A stretch of DNA of 38,092 nt from Actinokineospora spheciospongiae. GTDB taxonomy: Bacteria > Actinomycetota > Actinomycetes > Mycobacteriales > Pseudonocardiaceae. Each line of letters opens with the position of its first letter. The first letter of the stretch is position 1. Location of the stretch: assembly GCF_000564855.1 (NCBI RefSeq), contig NZ_AYXG01000166.1, positions 1 to 38,092 on the forward strand, read 5' to 3'. A program made the position numbers and the translations under genes. Positions 16,090 through 24,851 of this stretch are shown here, one piece after another. The notes beneath the pieces were generated by a model, which saw only the letters and a list, made by a program, of their open reading frames with translations, was not told the DNA's origin and searched no databases.

Positions 16090-18372
16090 CTACACCGGCG
16101 CCTTGTCACCGGCTCCCAGCACGCGGCCGGACGGCGCGTCGACCGCCTGCGCCGGGACCACGACGGCCACGGTGGCCGGGGTGACCGGCTCGGGCACCGG
16201 GGCGACGACCAGGTCCAGCGCCGCCAGCGCCCCGGCCAGCGCGGCGTCGAGCCCGGCCGGTTCGTCGGCGGACACGACCAGCCAGCCCAGCTTGCGGCCC
16301 GCCTCGGTGAACGGCAGCACCCGGTCGCCCGGTCCGACGAACAGGTCCACCCCGGTCACCTCGGGCAGCGCGCGCACCGCGTCGAGGTCCCCGACGGCCA
16401 CCACCTCGCCCGGCACGTCCAGCGGTGAGGTCAGCACGTGCAGCAGCGTCGGCCGCGGCGGCGCCGGGTCGAACCCGAACGGCTCGCCCAGCACCAGGTC
16501 CAGCAGCGCCGCGACCACGTCCACACCGGACACGGCGGCGGCGAGCCCGGGCAGGCCGTTGCCGCTGAGCCGGGCACCGACCTCCAGCACGTACCGGGTG
16601 CCGTCGGGGCTCAGCACCACGTCGAAGTTCGCCGGGCCGTCGGGCAGGTCCATCGCCGCGCACAGGGCGGCGGCCTCGTCGAGCAGCGCGCGCTCCACCG
16701 CCGGGTCCAGCACCGCGGGCGCCTGGTGGCCGAGGATGAGGAAGCGCGGGCCGGGGTCGATCCGCTTCTCGGTGATCAGCGACCAGCCGACCGCGCCACC
16801 GCGCAGGAACACGTTGACGGTGAAGTTGCGCCCCGCCAGGAACTCCTCCACGATCACCTGCCCCGACGGGGAGAAGACCGCCGCGTTGGCCAGCGCCGGA
16901 CCCAGGTCCGCCCGCCCGTCGACGCGCAGCACGCCGCGGCAGCCGGAGGCGTCGGTGGGCTTGACCACCACGGGGAACCGGAAGTCGGCGACGGTCGCGG
17001 CCAGCTCGGCGAGGTCGTCGGACTGCGCCCAGCGGTAGGTCGCCACGCCCGCCGCGGCGGCCAGCCGGTGGAACGCCGACTTGTCCATCGACGCGGCGAC
17101 GGCCGCCGCCGGGTAGCGCCACGGGGTGGCGAACCGCTCGGAGAGCACCTGCCAGGACTCCAGGCAGGTGTCGGCCGCGGTGGAGACGACCCCGGCGACC
17201 GGCCTGCCCGCGAGCGCGGCGGCGATGGCGTCGTGGTCCGTCGTGGACAGCGGGAGGAATTCGTCGGCCAGGACGATGCCCGGCCGGTCCGCGCGCATGT
17301 CCACCGCGACGGTCCGCAGCCCGCGGCGGCGCGCCTCCCGGTAGAGCACGACCTGCTCCTCACCGGCGCCGAGCACCACCAGCACCGGCTCGGCGCGGGT
17401 GGGCGGCGGCACCGGGGTGGCGCCGCCGTCGACCATGTCCGCCGGATCGATGTCCACAGTGGCCTCCCTGACGTAGTAGTGCCTGCGCGGGCGGGCATCG
17501 AGCATCCGCCGGTGCAGGTAGCGGCCGACCAGCGCGGTGGAGGCCAGCCCCAGCGCGGTCACCAGCGTGACCACCGCCAGCAGGACCGAGGGCGCCACCA
17601 ACCCGAACACGCCGAGGAGGGCCAGCAGGAGCGCCGCGGGGGCGGCCACGCCCGCGACCCCGTACATGATGTTCAGCGGGCGCCAGGAGAAGCCCAGCAG
17701 CAGCTCGAAGGCGTCCCCGGCGAGGCGGCCGAAGCGGAACTTCGACGTGCCCGCCGTCCGGTCCCGGTGCGCCACCGGGACGCTGGTGTAGCGCGCACCG
17801 ACCTGCGGGGCCTTCGCCACGAAGTGCGAGTTCGCCGTGGGCAGGTCCGCGATGGTCCGCCCGACCGCGGTCCGCACCACCCGGAACGAGCTGGCACCCT
17901 GCGGCACCTCGATGCCCAGCAGCCCCCGGGCGACCCGGTGGGTGCCCGCCGCGCCGACCCGGCGCAACCAGTTGTCCTTGCGGTCGCGGCGCACACCGAA
18001 GACCACGTCGTAGCCCTCGGCCGCCTTGTCCAGCAGCGCCCAGGTCTCCTCCGCCGGGAACTGGAGGTCGGCGTCGAGCTGCACCGCCCACGGCTTGCCC
18101 GCGTACCGGAAGCCCGCGGTGACCGCGGCGGGCAGGCCGAAGTTGCGGGCGAAGGACACGTAGCGCACCCGGGGGTCGCGGGCGGCGACGGCCTTGATCC
18201 GGGCCAGGGTGTCGTCGGAGCTGCCGTCGTCGATGAACAGGACCTCCAGGTCCCCCACCGGGTCCAGGGCCGCGCACACCGCGGCGTGCGCCACCTCGAC
18301 CTGCGCGCCCTCGTTGTAGCAGGGGATGATCGCGGTGAGCCCGGTCGCGGTGTTGATCGCTCTGCCCGTCAC
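16090..18372 (-). CDS. GT2 glycosyltransferase fused to an ATP-grasp ligase
   Basis: Single 760-aa chain with two complete modules. Residues about 10-310 form a DPM/ArnC-like GT2 transferase: IIPCYNEG, VLFIDDGSSDDT, the metal-binding D100-A-D102 in QLDADLQFP, and a KFRFGRLAGDAFELLLGFSW lead-in to two membrane helices (about 235-285). This type moves sugar from a nucleotide to polyprenyl phosphate. Residues about 328-740 form an ATP-grasp ligase: pre-ATP-grasp VLVVLGAGEEQ, nucleotide-binding FPVVVKPTDASGCRGV, VIVEEFLAGRNFTV, and metal-site YVLEVGARLSGNGLPG. The linker is short. GTG at 18372 overlaps the epimerase stop. The fusion suggests that a glycan carrier is made and an amide/ester bond formed at one membrane site; substrates are unknown. 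Confidence 0.88.
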   Translation of the reverse strand: MTGRAINTATGLTAIIPCYNEGAQVEVAHAAVCAALDPVGDLEVLFIDDGSSDDTLARIKAVAARDPRVRYVSFARNFGLPAAVTAGFRYAGKPWAVQLDADLQFPAEETWALLDKAAEGYDVVFGVRRDRKDNWLRRVGAAGTHRVARGLLGIEVPQGASSFRVVRTAVGRTIADLPTANSHFVAKAPQVGARYTSVPVAHRDRTAGTSKFRFGRLAGDAFELLLGFSWRPLNIMYGVAGVAAPAALLLALLGVFGLVAPSVLLAVVTLVTALGLASTALVGRYLHRRMLDARPRRHYYVREATVDIDPADMVDGGATPVPPPTRAEPVLVVLGAGEEQVVLYREARRRGLRTVAVDMRADRPGIVLADEFLPLSTTDHDAIAAALAGRPVAGVVSTAADTCLESWQVLSERFATPWRYPAAAVAASMDKSAFHRLAAAAGVATYRWAQSDDLAELAATVADFRFPVVVKPTDASGCRGVLRVDGRADLGPALANAAVFSPSGQVIVEEFLAGRNFTVNVFLRGGAVGWSLITEKRIDPGPRFLILGHQAPAVLDPAVERALLDEAAALCAAMDLPDGPANFDVVLSPDGTRYVLEVGARLSGNGLPGLAAAVSGVDVVAALLDLVLGEPFGFDPAPPRPTLLHVLTSPLDVPGEVVAVGDLDAVRALPEVTGVDLFVGPGDRVLPFTEAGRKLGWLVVSADEPAGLDAALAGALAALDLVVAPVPEPVTPATVAVVVPAQAVDAPSGRVLGAGDKAPV

Positions 18373-19376
18373 ATCAGCCTCCGCGACCAGGTCTCCGGCG
18401 TCAGCTCGTTGACGATCTCCAGGTCCAGGTTGTAGTTGAAGTCCTTGGGGCCGGTCGCGGCGATCCACTCGACCATGCCGGTCAGCCCCTCGCGCAGGCC
18501 GACCTCGGTGCGGTAGTCCAGCAGCCTGCGCGCCTTGTCCGAGCTGCACGTGGCGTGGTGGACCTCCAGCGGCCGGGCGGGCATGAAGACCGGGTCGCAC
18601 GGCACGCCGATGATCTCGCAGATCAGCTCGGCCAGCTCCAGCACGCTCACCTCGCCCTCGTCCGGGCCGACGTTGACGACCTCACCGGTGATGCCGGGGT
18701 CGGTGCCCAGCCGGGTCAGGCAGGACAGCACGTCGCCGACGAAGCTGAAGCAGCGCAACTGGCTGCCGTCGCCGTAGACCACCGGCGGCAGCCCGCGCAG
18801 CACCCGGTTGATCATGATCGCGGCAACGTTGCGGTACGGGTCGTCGAAGCGCTGCCGGGTGCCGATGATGTTGTGCGGCACCGCGATGTTCCACTCCATC
18901 CCGTGCACCCCGGCGATCGCGCGCACCTGGAGGTCGGCGGCGTACTTGGCGATGCCGTACGGGGTCAGCGGCTCGGGGGTCATGTCCTCGGTGAACGGCG
19001 GGACCAGCTTGCCGTAGCGCGACATCGACGAGCAGTGCACGAACCGGCGCACCCCCGCGCGCACCGAGGCCGACAGCATGGCCACGGTGGCGCTGGTCGT
19101 GTGCTCGTGGACCAGGTAGGGGGCGAACACCGACAGGCCCTCGTACGGGGCGGCGGCGCAGTGGTAGACCAGTTCCACCCCGTCGAAGAGGTGGTCGAGG
19201 TCGAGGGCGTCGCGGCAGTCGAGTTCGTGGAAATCGACGCCCGCGGGAATGTTCTCCTTGAATCCGTCCATCATGTTGTCGATGCCGCGAACGGAGTAAC
19301 CCCGGCCGAGCAGATCATCGGCCAAATGGCTGCCCAGAAAGCCCGCCACCCCCGTGATGAGGACCGGATTTCCCAT
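18369..19376 (-). CDS. NAD-dependent sugar-nucleotide epimerase/dehydratase (extended SDR)
   Basis: Cytosolic SDR enzyme of 335 aa acting on a nucleotide-activated sugar. The NAD motif TGVAGFLGSH is at residues 8-17, the catalytic Ser is in HCSSMSRYG (116-117), and the Tyr-xxx-Lys is Y140-GIA-K144 in LTPYGIAK. ATG at 19376 is preceded by GGGAAGGG; a GTG 27 nt further upstream is a weaker alternative. Its last codon is ATG and the stop TGA overlaps the GTG of the GT2/ATP-grasp gene, so the two are co-translated. It probably supplies the sugar used by that transferase. GalE-like 4-epimerisation or a dehydratase reaction are both compatible with the motifs. Confidence 0.88.
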   Translation of the reverse strand: MGNPVLITGVAGFLGSHLADDLLGRGYSVRGIDNMMDGFKENIPAGVDFHELDCRDALDLDHLFDGVELVYHCAAAPYEGLSVFAPYLVHEHTTSATVAMLSASVRAGVRRFVHCSSMSRYGKLVPPFTEDMTPEPLTPYGIAKYAADLQVRAIAGVHGMEWNIAVPHNIIGTRQRFDDPYRNVAAIMINRVLRGLPPVVYGDGSQLRCFSFVGDVLSCLTRLGTDPGITGEVVNVGPDEGEVSVLELAELICEIIGVPCDPVFMPARPLEVHHATCSSDKARRLLDYRTEVGLREGLTGMVEWIAATGPKDFNYNLDLEIVNELTPETWSRRLM

Positions 19377-19633
19377 CGAAGACCCTTCCCTAGAACCCAC
19401 CACCAGCCGTGGTCACGCCTGGTTGAGACCCCCTGGGCCCCGATCGGGACGACGGGGGCCGGACGACTCGCGCCGCGCGGCCCGGGCACGGCGAAAAGAC
19501 CACCGGAGCCGGAATCGGTGGCACACCCGGGTTGGGAGCGGACGAGAAGTGATCGGGACTATAACCCCGGGCCGACCAGGGGAAAAGGTTCTTCTTAAAC
19601 AGATCTTTGCCAGATGGGGCTTTTGTCGCCGCG
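19377..19633. promoter_or_regulatory. Intergenic promoter region of the epimerase/GT2-ATP-grasp operon
   Basis: 257 bp between the epimerase start and the 3' end of the SnoaL-like gene, both on the minus strand. It must contain the epimerase promoter. It has an AT-rich patch (GGTTCTTCTTAAACAGATC, 19588-19606) and a GATCTTTGCCAGA word (19602-19614) that recurs upstream of the methyltransferase gene. No certain -35/-10 pair was assigned. Confidence 0.4.
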
Positions 19634-20023
19634 TTACTCCGAGCGGAGCACGGTGCACTGGTCGTGGATGAGCAGCCAGGCGCCGCCGACCCGGGTGAAG
19701 GTGAGCCCCATCCGGAACCGGGACGGCTCGGCGCCGGGTCCGCCGACGTAGGTCACGTCCACCACCGCGGTCGCGGTCGCCTCCGTGGCGGTTGACCGAC
19801 GGTGGTCCACTGTGTACGTCCAGTCACCACCGGCGAACCACTCGCGGTGGAACCCGACCACCTCGTCGGCCCCGGACAGCATGTCGCCGCTGGGGGTGAT
19901 CACCGTGACGTCCGGGTGCACGGTGGCCCGGTAGGCCTCCAGGTCGCGGGCGACGACCGCGCCGAGGTGGCGCTCGATCGCCCGTTCGGCCGTCTCGGCG
20001 GTGTTCGGGTCCTGGACATCCAC
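19634..20023 (-). CDS. SnoaL/DUF4440-like NTF2-fold protein
   Basis: Small 129-aa protein with the NTF2 cone fold: helix AERAIERHLGAVVARDLEAY, then HPDVTVITPSG and the GADEVVGFHREWF helix. Strands DWTYTVDHRRS, TAVVDVTYVGG and WLLIHDQCTVL complete the sheet. Proteins of this type are polyketide cyclases, isomerases or ligand-binding domains, and stand-alone DUF4440 members often have no known activity. GTG at 20023 is preceded by GGAGG at good spacing. It is transcribed away from the FemAB-like gene (96-bp divergent gap with an inverted repeat at 20078-20094). A role in the surrounding glycoconjugate block is possible but unproven. Confidence 0.8.
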   Translation of the reverse strand: MDVQDPNTAETAERAIERHLGAVVARDLEAYRATVHPDVTVITPSGDMLSGADEVVGFHREWFAGGDWTYTVDHRRSTATEATATAVVDVTYVGGPGAEPSRFRMGLTFTRVGGAWLLIHDQCTVLRSE

Positions 20024-20119
20024 GGTGCGCCTCCGGGAGAGTGTGGGCCGCGCGGGCGGGGGCGCGGTGAGCGTAGCCGCGGGCCGGTCCCGCGAGAAGG
20101 TCTCCTGGAGGGCGGTCCG

Positions 20120-21115
20120 GTGCACGCGGTACTCCTCGACCCGCTGGTCGACCCGGTCCCCGGCGCCTGGGACGGGCTGGTCGCCGCGACCGGCGCCCCC
20201 GCGCTGTGGCGCTCGGCGCTGCTGGTCACCGCCGCCTGGGCCGCGCAGGCACCGACCGTGCTGGGCGTGGTGTCGGACGGGTCGGAGCCGGTGGCGCTGT
20301 TCCACGGGCGGTTCCAGGGGCCGACCGACGTCCGCCGGTTCGCCCGGCCGGGGGCGGTGCCGGTGGCGGGGGTGTTCGAGTGCCGCCTGGCGCCCGCGTC
20401 GATCGCCGGGTACCGGTTCGCCCGGTCGCTGGACGCGGCGGGCAGGCGGGCGGCGGTGGTGGCGTTCGAGTCGGCGGTGCGCGCCCGCTTCCGTTGGCGG
20501 GTCGCGGGTTTCTGCTACCGGCACGTCACCGAGGACGTGGTGCCCGCTGTGTCCGGCCGGTTCCGCGGGGCGATCGCGGTCTCCCCCGACACGGTGCTCG
20601 ACGTCGAGTGGACCGCGGTGGCGGACTACCTGCGGGTGCTGCCGCCGAAGTGGCGCTCGCAGCTTCGCAAGATCCGGGCCACCGTCGCCGAGGACACCGC
20701 GGTGCGCCGCGAGGTGGCCGCCGCCGTCCCGGCCGGGCAGGCCGCCCGGCTGGTCAACCAGGTCCGCGACCGCCACCGCTCGCCCGGTGTGGTCCGGCCA
20801 CCGATCCCGGAGCGCTACTTCACCCTGCTCAACGACGACCCGTCGACCCGGTTCACCGCCTACCGCGCGGGCTCGGACCTGCTGGCCGTGTCGACGGTGC
20901 ACGACACGGGCGCGGAGCTGGTCATGAGCTACTGGGGCATCCGGGACCGCACCGAGGGCGGTCGGCCGAACCTGTACTTCGACCACTACGTGGCCATGGT
21001 GGAGCTGGCGATCGCCTCCGGTCGCCGCGCGCTGCTGCCGGGCAAGGGGATGACGCACATCAAGGAGCGGTTCGGCGCGCGCACCGTGCCGAACTTCGTG
21101 GTGGTGGGCCGGTGA
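20120..21115 (+). CDS. FemAB/GNAT-like acyl- or aminoacyl-transferase (paralog 1)
   Basis: Predicted cytosolic transferase of 331 aa in the FemAB/CelD-type GNAT superfamily. The first domain ends near a basic helix PPKWRSQLRKIRATV, like the KKxRxxIRK element of FemAB proteins. The second GNAT half carries RFTAYRAGSDLLAVSTVHD and the most conserved stretch, NLYFDHYVAMVELAIASG followed by PGKGMTHIKERFGA. The same pattern recurs in the gene at 25267-26286, and both begin with a DP..DP.P..WD element, so they are diverged paralogs. GTG at 20120 has GGAGG upstream. The stop overlaps the zinc-ribbon gene. Donor (acyl-CoA or aminoacyl-tRNA) and acceptor are unknown. Confidence 0.75.
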   Translation: MHAVLLDPLVDPVPGAWDGLVAATGAPALWRSALLVTAAWAAQAPTVLGVVSDGSEPVALFHGRFQGPTDVRRFARPGAVPVAGVFECRLAPASIAGYRFARSLDAAGRRAAVVAFESAVRARFRWRVAGFCYRHVTEDVVPAVSGRFRGAIAVSPDTVLDVEWTAVADYLRVLPPKWRSQLRKIRATVAEDTAVRREVAAAVPAGQAARLVNQVRDRHRSPGVVRPPIPERYFTLLNDDPSTRFTAYRAGSDLLAVSTVHDTGAELVMSYWGIRDRTEGGRPNLYFDHYVAMVELAIASGRRALLPGKGMTHIKERFGARTVPNFVVVGR

Positions 21116-21897
21116 GCCGGGCGCGGGCGCTGCTGCGCCGGGTGGCCGTCACCCTCGGCCGCTCCCCGGACCGCGACACCGCGTCGGCCACCTGCGCCCA
21201 GTGCGGCAGCCGCTCGTCCACAGTGGTGCACCGCCTGAGCCGCCGCCGGGTGGGCTACTGGTGCACCGCGTGCACCGCCGTGGTCACCACGGGTGACCTG
21301 TCCGTGTTGGACGAACCACCGCCGGTGCCCGCCGAACCGGTCGACCCGCACGCGGCCGTCCTCGCCCCACCGGTCCTGGCCTGGGCGCGCACCCACGCCG
21401 CGCGCCTGCTCGACCGCCCGGTCCTGGACCGCGCCGCCTACAAGGAACTGCACACCCGCTTCGACCGCGCCGAGTCCCCCGGCCTGCCCGGCGTCTCGGC
21501 GGTCGTCGGCAGGCTGCACGAGTCCTGCTACCGCACCGACCGGGTCACCGCCTCGTTCCCCGCCGCCCCCGGCCTGGCCGAGCGCGTCGAGCACGCCCGC
21601 CGCTGGCTGGCCCGCGACGCCCGCGACCTGTGCTGGGTCATCAGCGCCGAGACCGCCGACCACCCGCCGCTCGACGAGGTCGAGAAGGCCGCAGCAGCCT
21701 GGGCCGGGGGCGGGCCGCTGGACCGCGAGCAGGCGAGCGCGCTGCGCACCGCCCTGTTCGGCACCGACGGCGGCCCCGGCTGCAAGGTCCTGCTGCGGTC
21801 CTTCGACGACACCGAGGTCACCGCCGCCCTCGACGCCTACCTGGGCACCCGCGCCCGCCCGCTGCGCGCGGCCACCCTCACGGCGCTGGATCGCTGA
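21112..21897 (+). CDS. Unrecognised protein with N-terminal zinc ribbon
   Basis: I do not recognise this 261-aa protein. It starts with a basic helix, then two CxxC knuckles, CAQCGS and YWCTACTAV (about residues 29-59), that should bind one zinc. The rest is mainly helical: a Pro-rich linker, LAWARTHAARLLDRPVLD, and a C-terminal part with ALRTALFGTDGGPGCKVLLR and a final Leu/Ala helix. The zinc ribbon plus that C-terminal motif faintly recalls the zinc and anticodon-binding parts of class I lysyl-tRNA synthetases, a weak resemblance I would not annotate from. GTG at 21112 overlaps the FemAB-like stop, so the two proteins probably work together. The last 20 bp overlap the convergent gene. Confidence 0.75.
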   Translation: MSRARALLRRVAVTLGRSPDRDTASATCAQCGSRSSTVVHRLSRRRVGYWCTACTAVVTTGDLSVLDEPPPVPAEPVDPHAAVLAPPVLAWARTHAARLLDRPVLDRAAYKELHTRFDRAESPGLPGVSAVVGRLHESCYRTDRVTASFPAAPGLAERVEHARRWLARDARDLCWVISAETADHPPLDEVEKAAAAWAGGGPLDREQASALRTALFGTDGGPGCKVLLRSFDDTEVTAALDAYLGTRARPLRAATLTALDR

Positions 21898-22633
21898 GCA
21901 GGACCGGGGTCCGGTGCCTGCGGCACAGGTCCACGCGGGCGAAGTCCCCGGCCGGGACGGCGATCCGCGACAGCGTCGGCCGCCGCCTGCGCAGCGCCGT
22001 GACGACGAGGGCACCGCCGGTCACGGCGACGTGGAAGCGGCGCCACAGCACGTGCCAGTGGCCGCAGACCGGTGAGCGGCCCGCGAAGTAGCCCAGGTGC
22101 GGGTCGAACAGCACGGCCGCCCTCCCCCGGTGCCCCGAAACCTCGGCGGCGGCCAGGCGCAGGACCACCGGTCCGACGTGGTCGAGCCGGGCGGTCAGCT
22201 CCGCCACCGCCGCCGGGGGCGCCACCAGCACCGGCCGCGCCGGGGTGCGGGCCCGGGCGGGGCCGTCCAGGTCCGGGGTGGACACGACGACCGGGGCGTA
22301 GGCGGGACCGGCCGGGGTGAGGCGGGTCCAGGGAACCCAGGCGCGGCGGGCCTCCACCACCGGCGTCGCCCGACCCCACCGGCCCGCCAGGCGGACGGCG
22401 GCGGCGAGGTCACCGGGGACACCGGTCCACAGCGTCGGCTCCCGCGCCGGGGTGAACGGTGACGCCAGCGGGCACAGCGCCCACAACCGGTCCGCCAGCT
22501 CCGCCGAGGGCACCGGCCCACCGCGCGCCCCCGCCCCCACCAGCCGCTCCCGGTAGAACGGGACCTCGCGCAGCGCCCGGTCGGCGACCGCGTCCGCCGC
22601 GGCGGCCCACCGGGGTCCGGAGAAGACCAGCAC
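21878..22633 (-). CDS. Unrecognised CGxWH-family protein (paralog A)
   Basis: Function unknown, 251 aa, no signal peptide or membrane segment. The N-terminus (REVPFYRERL) resembles the first helix of PaaK/LuxE-type adenylating enzymes. The C-terminus contains PVCGHWHVLWRRFHVAVTGG, VVTALRRRRPTLSRI and a last CRRHRTPVLL. The same string of elements appears in order in the 170-aa protein at 26283-26795, so they form one family; this copy has an extra central region of about 90 residues. Conserved Cys/His residues suggest a metal site. GTG at 22633 has a GAGAGGTGG ribosome site. The 3' end overlaps the zinc-ribbon gene by 20 bp on the opposite strand. Confidence 0.7.
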   Translation of the reverse strand: MLVFSGPRWAAAADAVADRALREVPFYRERLVGAGARGGPVPSAELADRLWALCPLASPFTPAREPTLWTGVPGDLAAAVRLAGRWGRATPVVEARRAWVPWTRLTPAGPAYAPVVVSTPDLDGPARARTPARPVLVAPPAAVAELTARLDHVGPVVLRLAAAEVSGHRGRAAVLFDPHLGYFAGRSPVCGHWHVLWRRFHVAVTGGALVVTALRRRRPTLSRIAVPAGDFARVDLCRRHRTPVLLSDPAP

Positions 22634-22708
22634 CGTTCCACCTCTCCCGGTGCCCGGCCCCGGCAGTGGGCCGAATGGCCGCGCCCCCTTGGGCCGAGTC
22701 GCCGATTT

Positions 22709-22740
22709 TGCTTTCCCGCAAGGAATTCATCCGTAGTATG
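22709..22740 (+). promoter_or_regulatory. Possible promoter for the membrane protein/flippase pair
   Basis: TTGCTT (22709-22714) and TAGTAT (22735-22740) lie in the only AT-richer patch of the divergent gap and point to the membrane-protein start at 22784. The 20-bp spacer is longer than ideal, so this is tentative. Confidence 0.3.
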
Positions 22741-22783
22741 CCGGTTCTGGATTCGGGCAACACCATCGTTGGAGCCACAGCCC

Positions 22784-23554
22784 ATGAGCGATACCGACAC
22801 CGGCCTGCGCACGCACCGGAAATTCATCGTCCTGGCGGTCCTCACCGCCGTCGCCGCCGCCGCGGTCTGGGTGGGCTTCCCGCACCAGAAGGCGATCCCC
22901 AACGTCTGGGTGCTGCTGGCGAAGCTGGTGCCGTTCGTGCTCGCCGTGGAGACCATCGCGGCGATGCGGTTCGGTCCCGAGGTCCGGCGCCGGATCTCCC
23001 TGGCGGCCCTGCCGGTGTGCTTCCTGGTGTTCTTCACGTTCTTCGTGCCGCAGATCTTCTTCGCCGCGGCGAACGAGAAGAGCTTCTACTACCTGGTGCT
23101 GACGCTGACGCCGTTCATCATCCTGGCCCTCACCCTGGCCCACCGGCTCGGCGGCGGCGCGCCGGGCACCGCGCGCAGGCACGGCTACGCGATGCTGCTG
23201 CTGCAGCTCTCCGGCCTGGAGGACCTGGCGTTCCTGACGATCAACCCGCACACCGACCCGGCCTGGACCCCGATCCCCGAGGTGTGGACCTGGGCCGACC
23301 ACATGACCGTCCGGCTGGGACACCCGGCGAGCAAGTACGAGGCGTTCACCCTCATCGCCGTCCACGTCGTCCTGGCCGTCCTGGTGCTCACCCTGCCGGA
23401 CCGCTTCTGGCTGCGCCTGGTCGGCAGGGGCGGGCAGACCCCCGGCGCCGTCGCCACCACCCCGGCCCCCGGAGCGGGCGCGGGCGCCACGGCGGTGACC
23501 ACCGGCACCCCGGCGGGCGGGTCCGAGAAGCACCCCGAACCCGCCGGTCACTGA
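22784..23554 (+). CDS. Multipass membrane protein, unknown function
   Basis: 256-aa membrane protein with five or six hydrophobic segments: FIVLAVLTAVAAAAVWVGF, VWVLLAKLVPFVLAVETIA, ISLAALPVCFLVFFTFFVP, YLVLTLTPFIILALTLAH, a weaker one near LLLQLSGLEDLAFLT, and FTLIAVHVVLAVLVLTL. A roughly 55-residue Gly/Ala/Thr/Pro-rich cytoplasmic-looking tail follows. I do not recognise the family. The ATG at 22784 has a GGAG site about 9 nt upstream. Its stop is 7 bp before the flippase start, so the two form an operon, and it may be an accessory, acyltransferase-like or polymerase-like partner of the transporter. No catalytic motif is evident. Confidence 0.8.
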   Translation: MSDTDTGLRTHRKFIVLAVLTAVAAAAVWVGFPHQKAIPNVWVLLAKLVPFVLAVETIAAMRFGPEVRRRISLAALPVCFLVFFTFFVPQIFFAAANEKSFYYLVLTLTPFIILALTLAHRLGGGAPGTARRHGYAMLLLQLSGLEDLAFLTINPHTDPAWTPIPEVWTWADHMTVRLGHPASKYEAFTLIAVHVVLAVLVLTLPDRFWLRLVGRGGQTPGAVATTPAPGAGAGATAVTTGTPAGGSEKHPEPAGH

Positions 23555-23561
23555 CCCGGCG

Positions 23562-24851
23562 ATGACCGCACCGACCCAGCTCGCCGAACCGACCGCCCCG
23601 CGCGGCCGGTTCGGCCGGGGGCTCGGGGGCAAGGTGCGCGTCGTCCTCGGCCGCGGCGTGGCCCGCGGCGCCATCCAACTGTCACTGCTGGGCCTGCTCC
23701 CGGTGTGGGGCGCGGACGCGTTCGGCCGGTACGTGGCCGCCACCGGCGCGTTCACCTGGGTGGTCGGCGTGGTGCTCGGGGTGGAGAAGGCGGCGCTGAC
23801 CGCGGTCCCCCGGACCAGGCTGCTCGCCGCGCAGACCACCCGGATGCTGATCGGCCGCGCGGCGGCGCTCTTCGCCGCGGGCCTGCTCGCCGCGGCCGCC
23901 CTGTCCCCCGTGGGCGGCGCCCCCGCCCTCTACGGCCTGGCCGCGGCCAACGCGGCGGGCATGGGCCTGCTGTCGGTGCTCGCCGCCGTCCACAGGTTGG
24001 CCGACCACCCGGAGCGCGACAGCTTCGGCTACGCCGGGTACGCGGTGTGGGTGCTGGGCATGGGCGGGCTGGCCCTGGCGGGGGTGCTGCGCCCGTACGG
24101 CTACCTGCTCGCGCTGACCACCGGGCTCGTCGTCGCCTGCGCGGTCCTGGCCTGGCTGGTCCCCGCCCTGCGCACCCGCCCCACCCACCGCCGCGACCTC
24201 GCCCGCCTGCTCAACCGGCGGGTCGTCCTCCTCGGCCTCACCGACGTCACCGACTCCGCCGGGGTCTCCATCCTGTTCGTGGTCCTGGCAGCGGTGGACA
24301 AACCCGCCGACAGCGCACTGGTCTACCTGATGCTGCTGGTGTCGAGCACCCTCGGCTCCTTCGGCATCCTGGTGCTGCGGCTGATCCAACCGAGCACGTC
24401 GCTGCGCCTGCGCGGCACCGGCGGCGCGAGCGGCAGGCTGCGCGCCCGCACCATGCTCGGCCGGACCGCGATCGGAGCGGGCGGCATCGCCGTGGCCACC
24501 ACCGGGGCCCTGCTCACCGCGCGGTCGACGCTCGGCCCGGACGCCCTCGCCGCGATCGGACGCCACCCACTGGCGATCGGCGGCCTGGTCCTGGTGGAGA
24601 TGACGTCGTTCTGCATGGTCGTCTACGCGGTGTTCCTGCTGGAGAACACCAACGGCGCGGTCCTGTCACTGACGACGTCGGCGGCCCTGGCCAGCCTGGT
24701 CGCCACGGTGGCCACCGCACTCGTGGTGGTGACCACGCTCGGCGCGGTCGGCGCGTTCCTGGCGCTGGTGGTGGGCTTGGCGGTCAAGGCGGCGGTGCTG
24801 CACGCCCGCCTGCGCCCCCACCCGGTGATCGACGTCCCCCTGCCCGACTGA
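23562..24851 (+). CDS. Polysaccharide flippase-like membrane protein (MOP/Wzx-like)
   Basis: 429-aa integral membrane protein with about ten to twelve hydrophobic segments and short basic loops. It fits the architecture of the MOP superfamily lipid-linked oligosaccharide flippases (Wzx/RfbX and relatives). The N-terminal KVRVVLGRGVARGAIQLSLL lead-in, the repeated aligned helices and FLALVVGLAVKAAVLHARL near the end support this. No single diagnostic residue can be quoted for the family. It starts 7 bp after the preceding membrane gene. In context it would move the lipid-linked product of the GT2/ATP-grasp pathway across the membrane. Assignment rests on topology and context more than motif. 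Confidence 0.65.
   Translation: MTAPTQLAEPTAPRGRFGRGLGGKVRVVLGRGVARGAIQLSLLGLLPVWGADAFGRYVAATGAFTWVVGVVLGVEKAALTAVPRTRLLAAQTTRMLIGRAAALFAAGLLAAAALSPVGGAPALYGLAAANAAGMGLLSVLAAVHRLADHPERDSFGYAGYAVWVLGMGGLALAGVLRPYGYLLALTTGLVVACAVLAWLVPALRTRPTHRRDLARLLNRRVVLLGLTDVTDSAGVSILFVVLAAVDKPADSALVYLMLLVSSTLGSFGILVLRLIQPSTSLRLRGTGGASGRLRARTMLGRTAIGAGGIAVATTGALLTARSTLGPDALAAIGRHPLAIGGLVLVEMTSFCMVVYAVFLLENTNGAVLSLTTSAALASLVATVATALVVVTTLGAVGAFLALVVGLAVKAAVLHARLRPHPVIDVPLPD

Noticed and set aside
19802..20119. Upstream extension of the first FemAB-like protein
   Set aside because: It runs antisense through the SnoaL-like gene; the GTG at 20120 has a good ribosome site and aligns with the start of the paralog.
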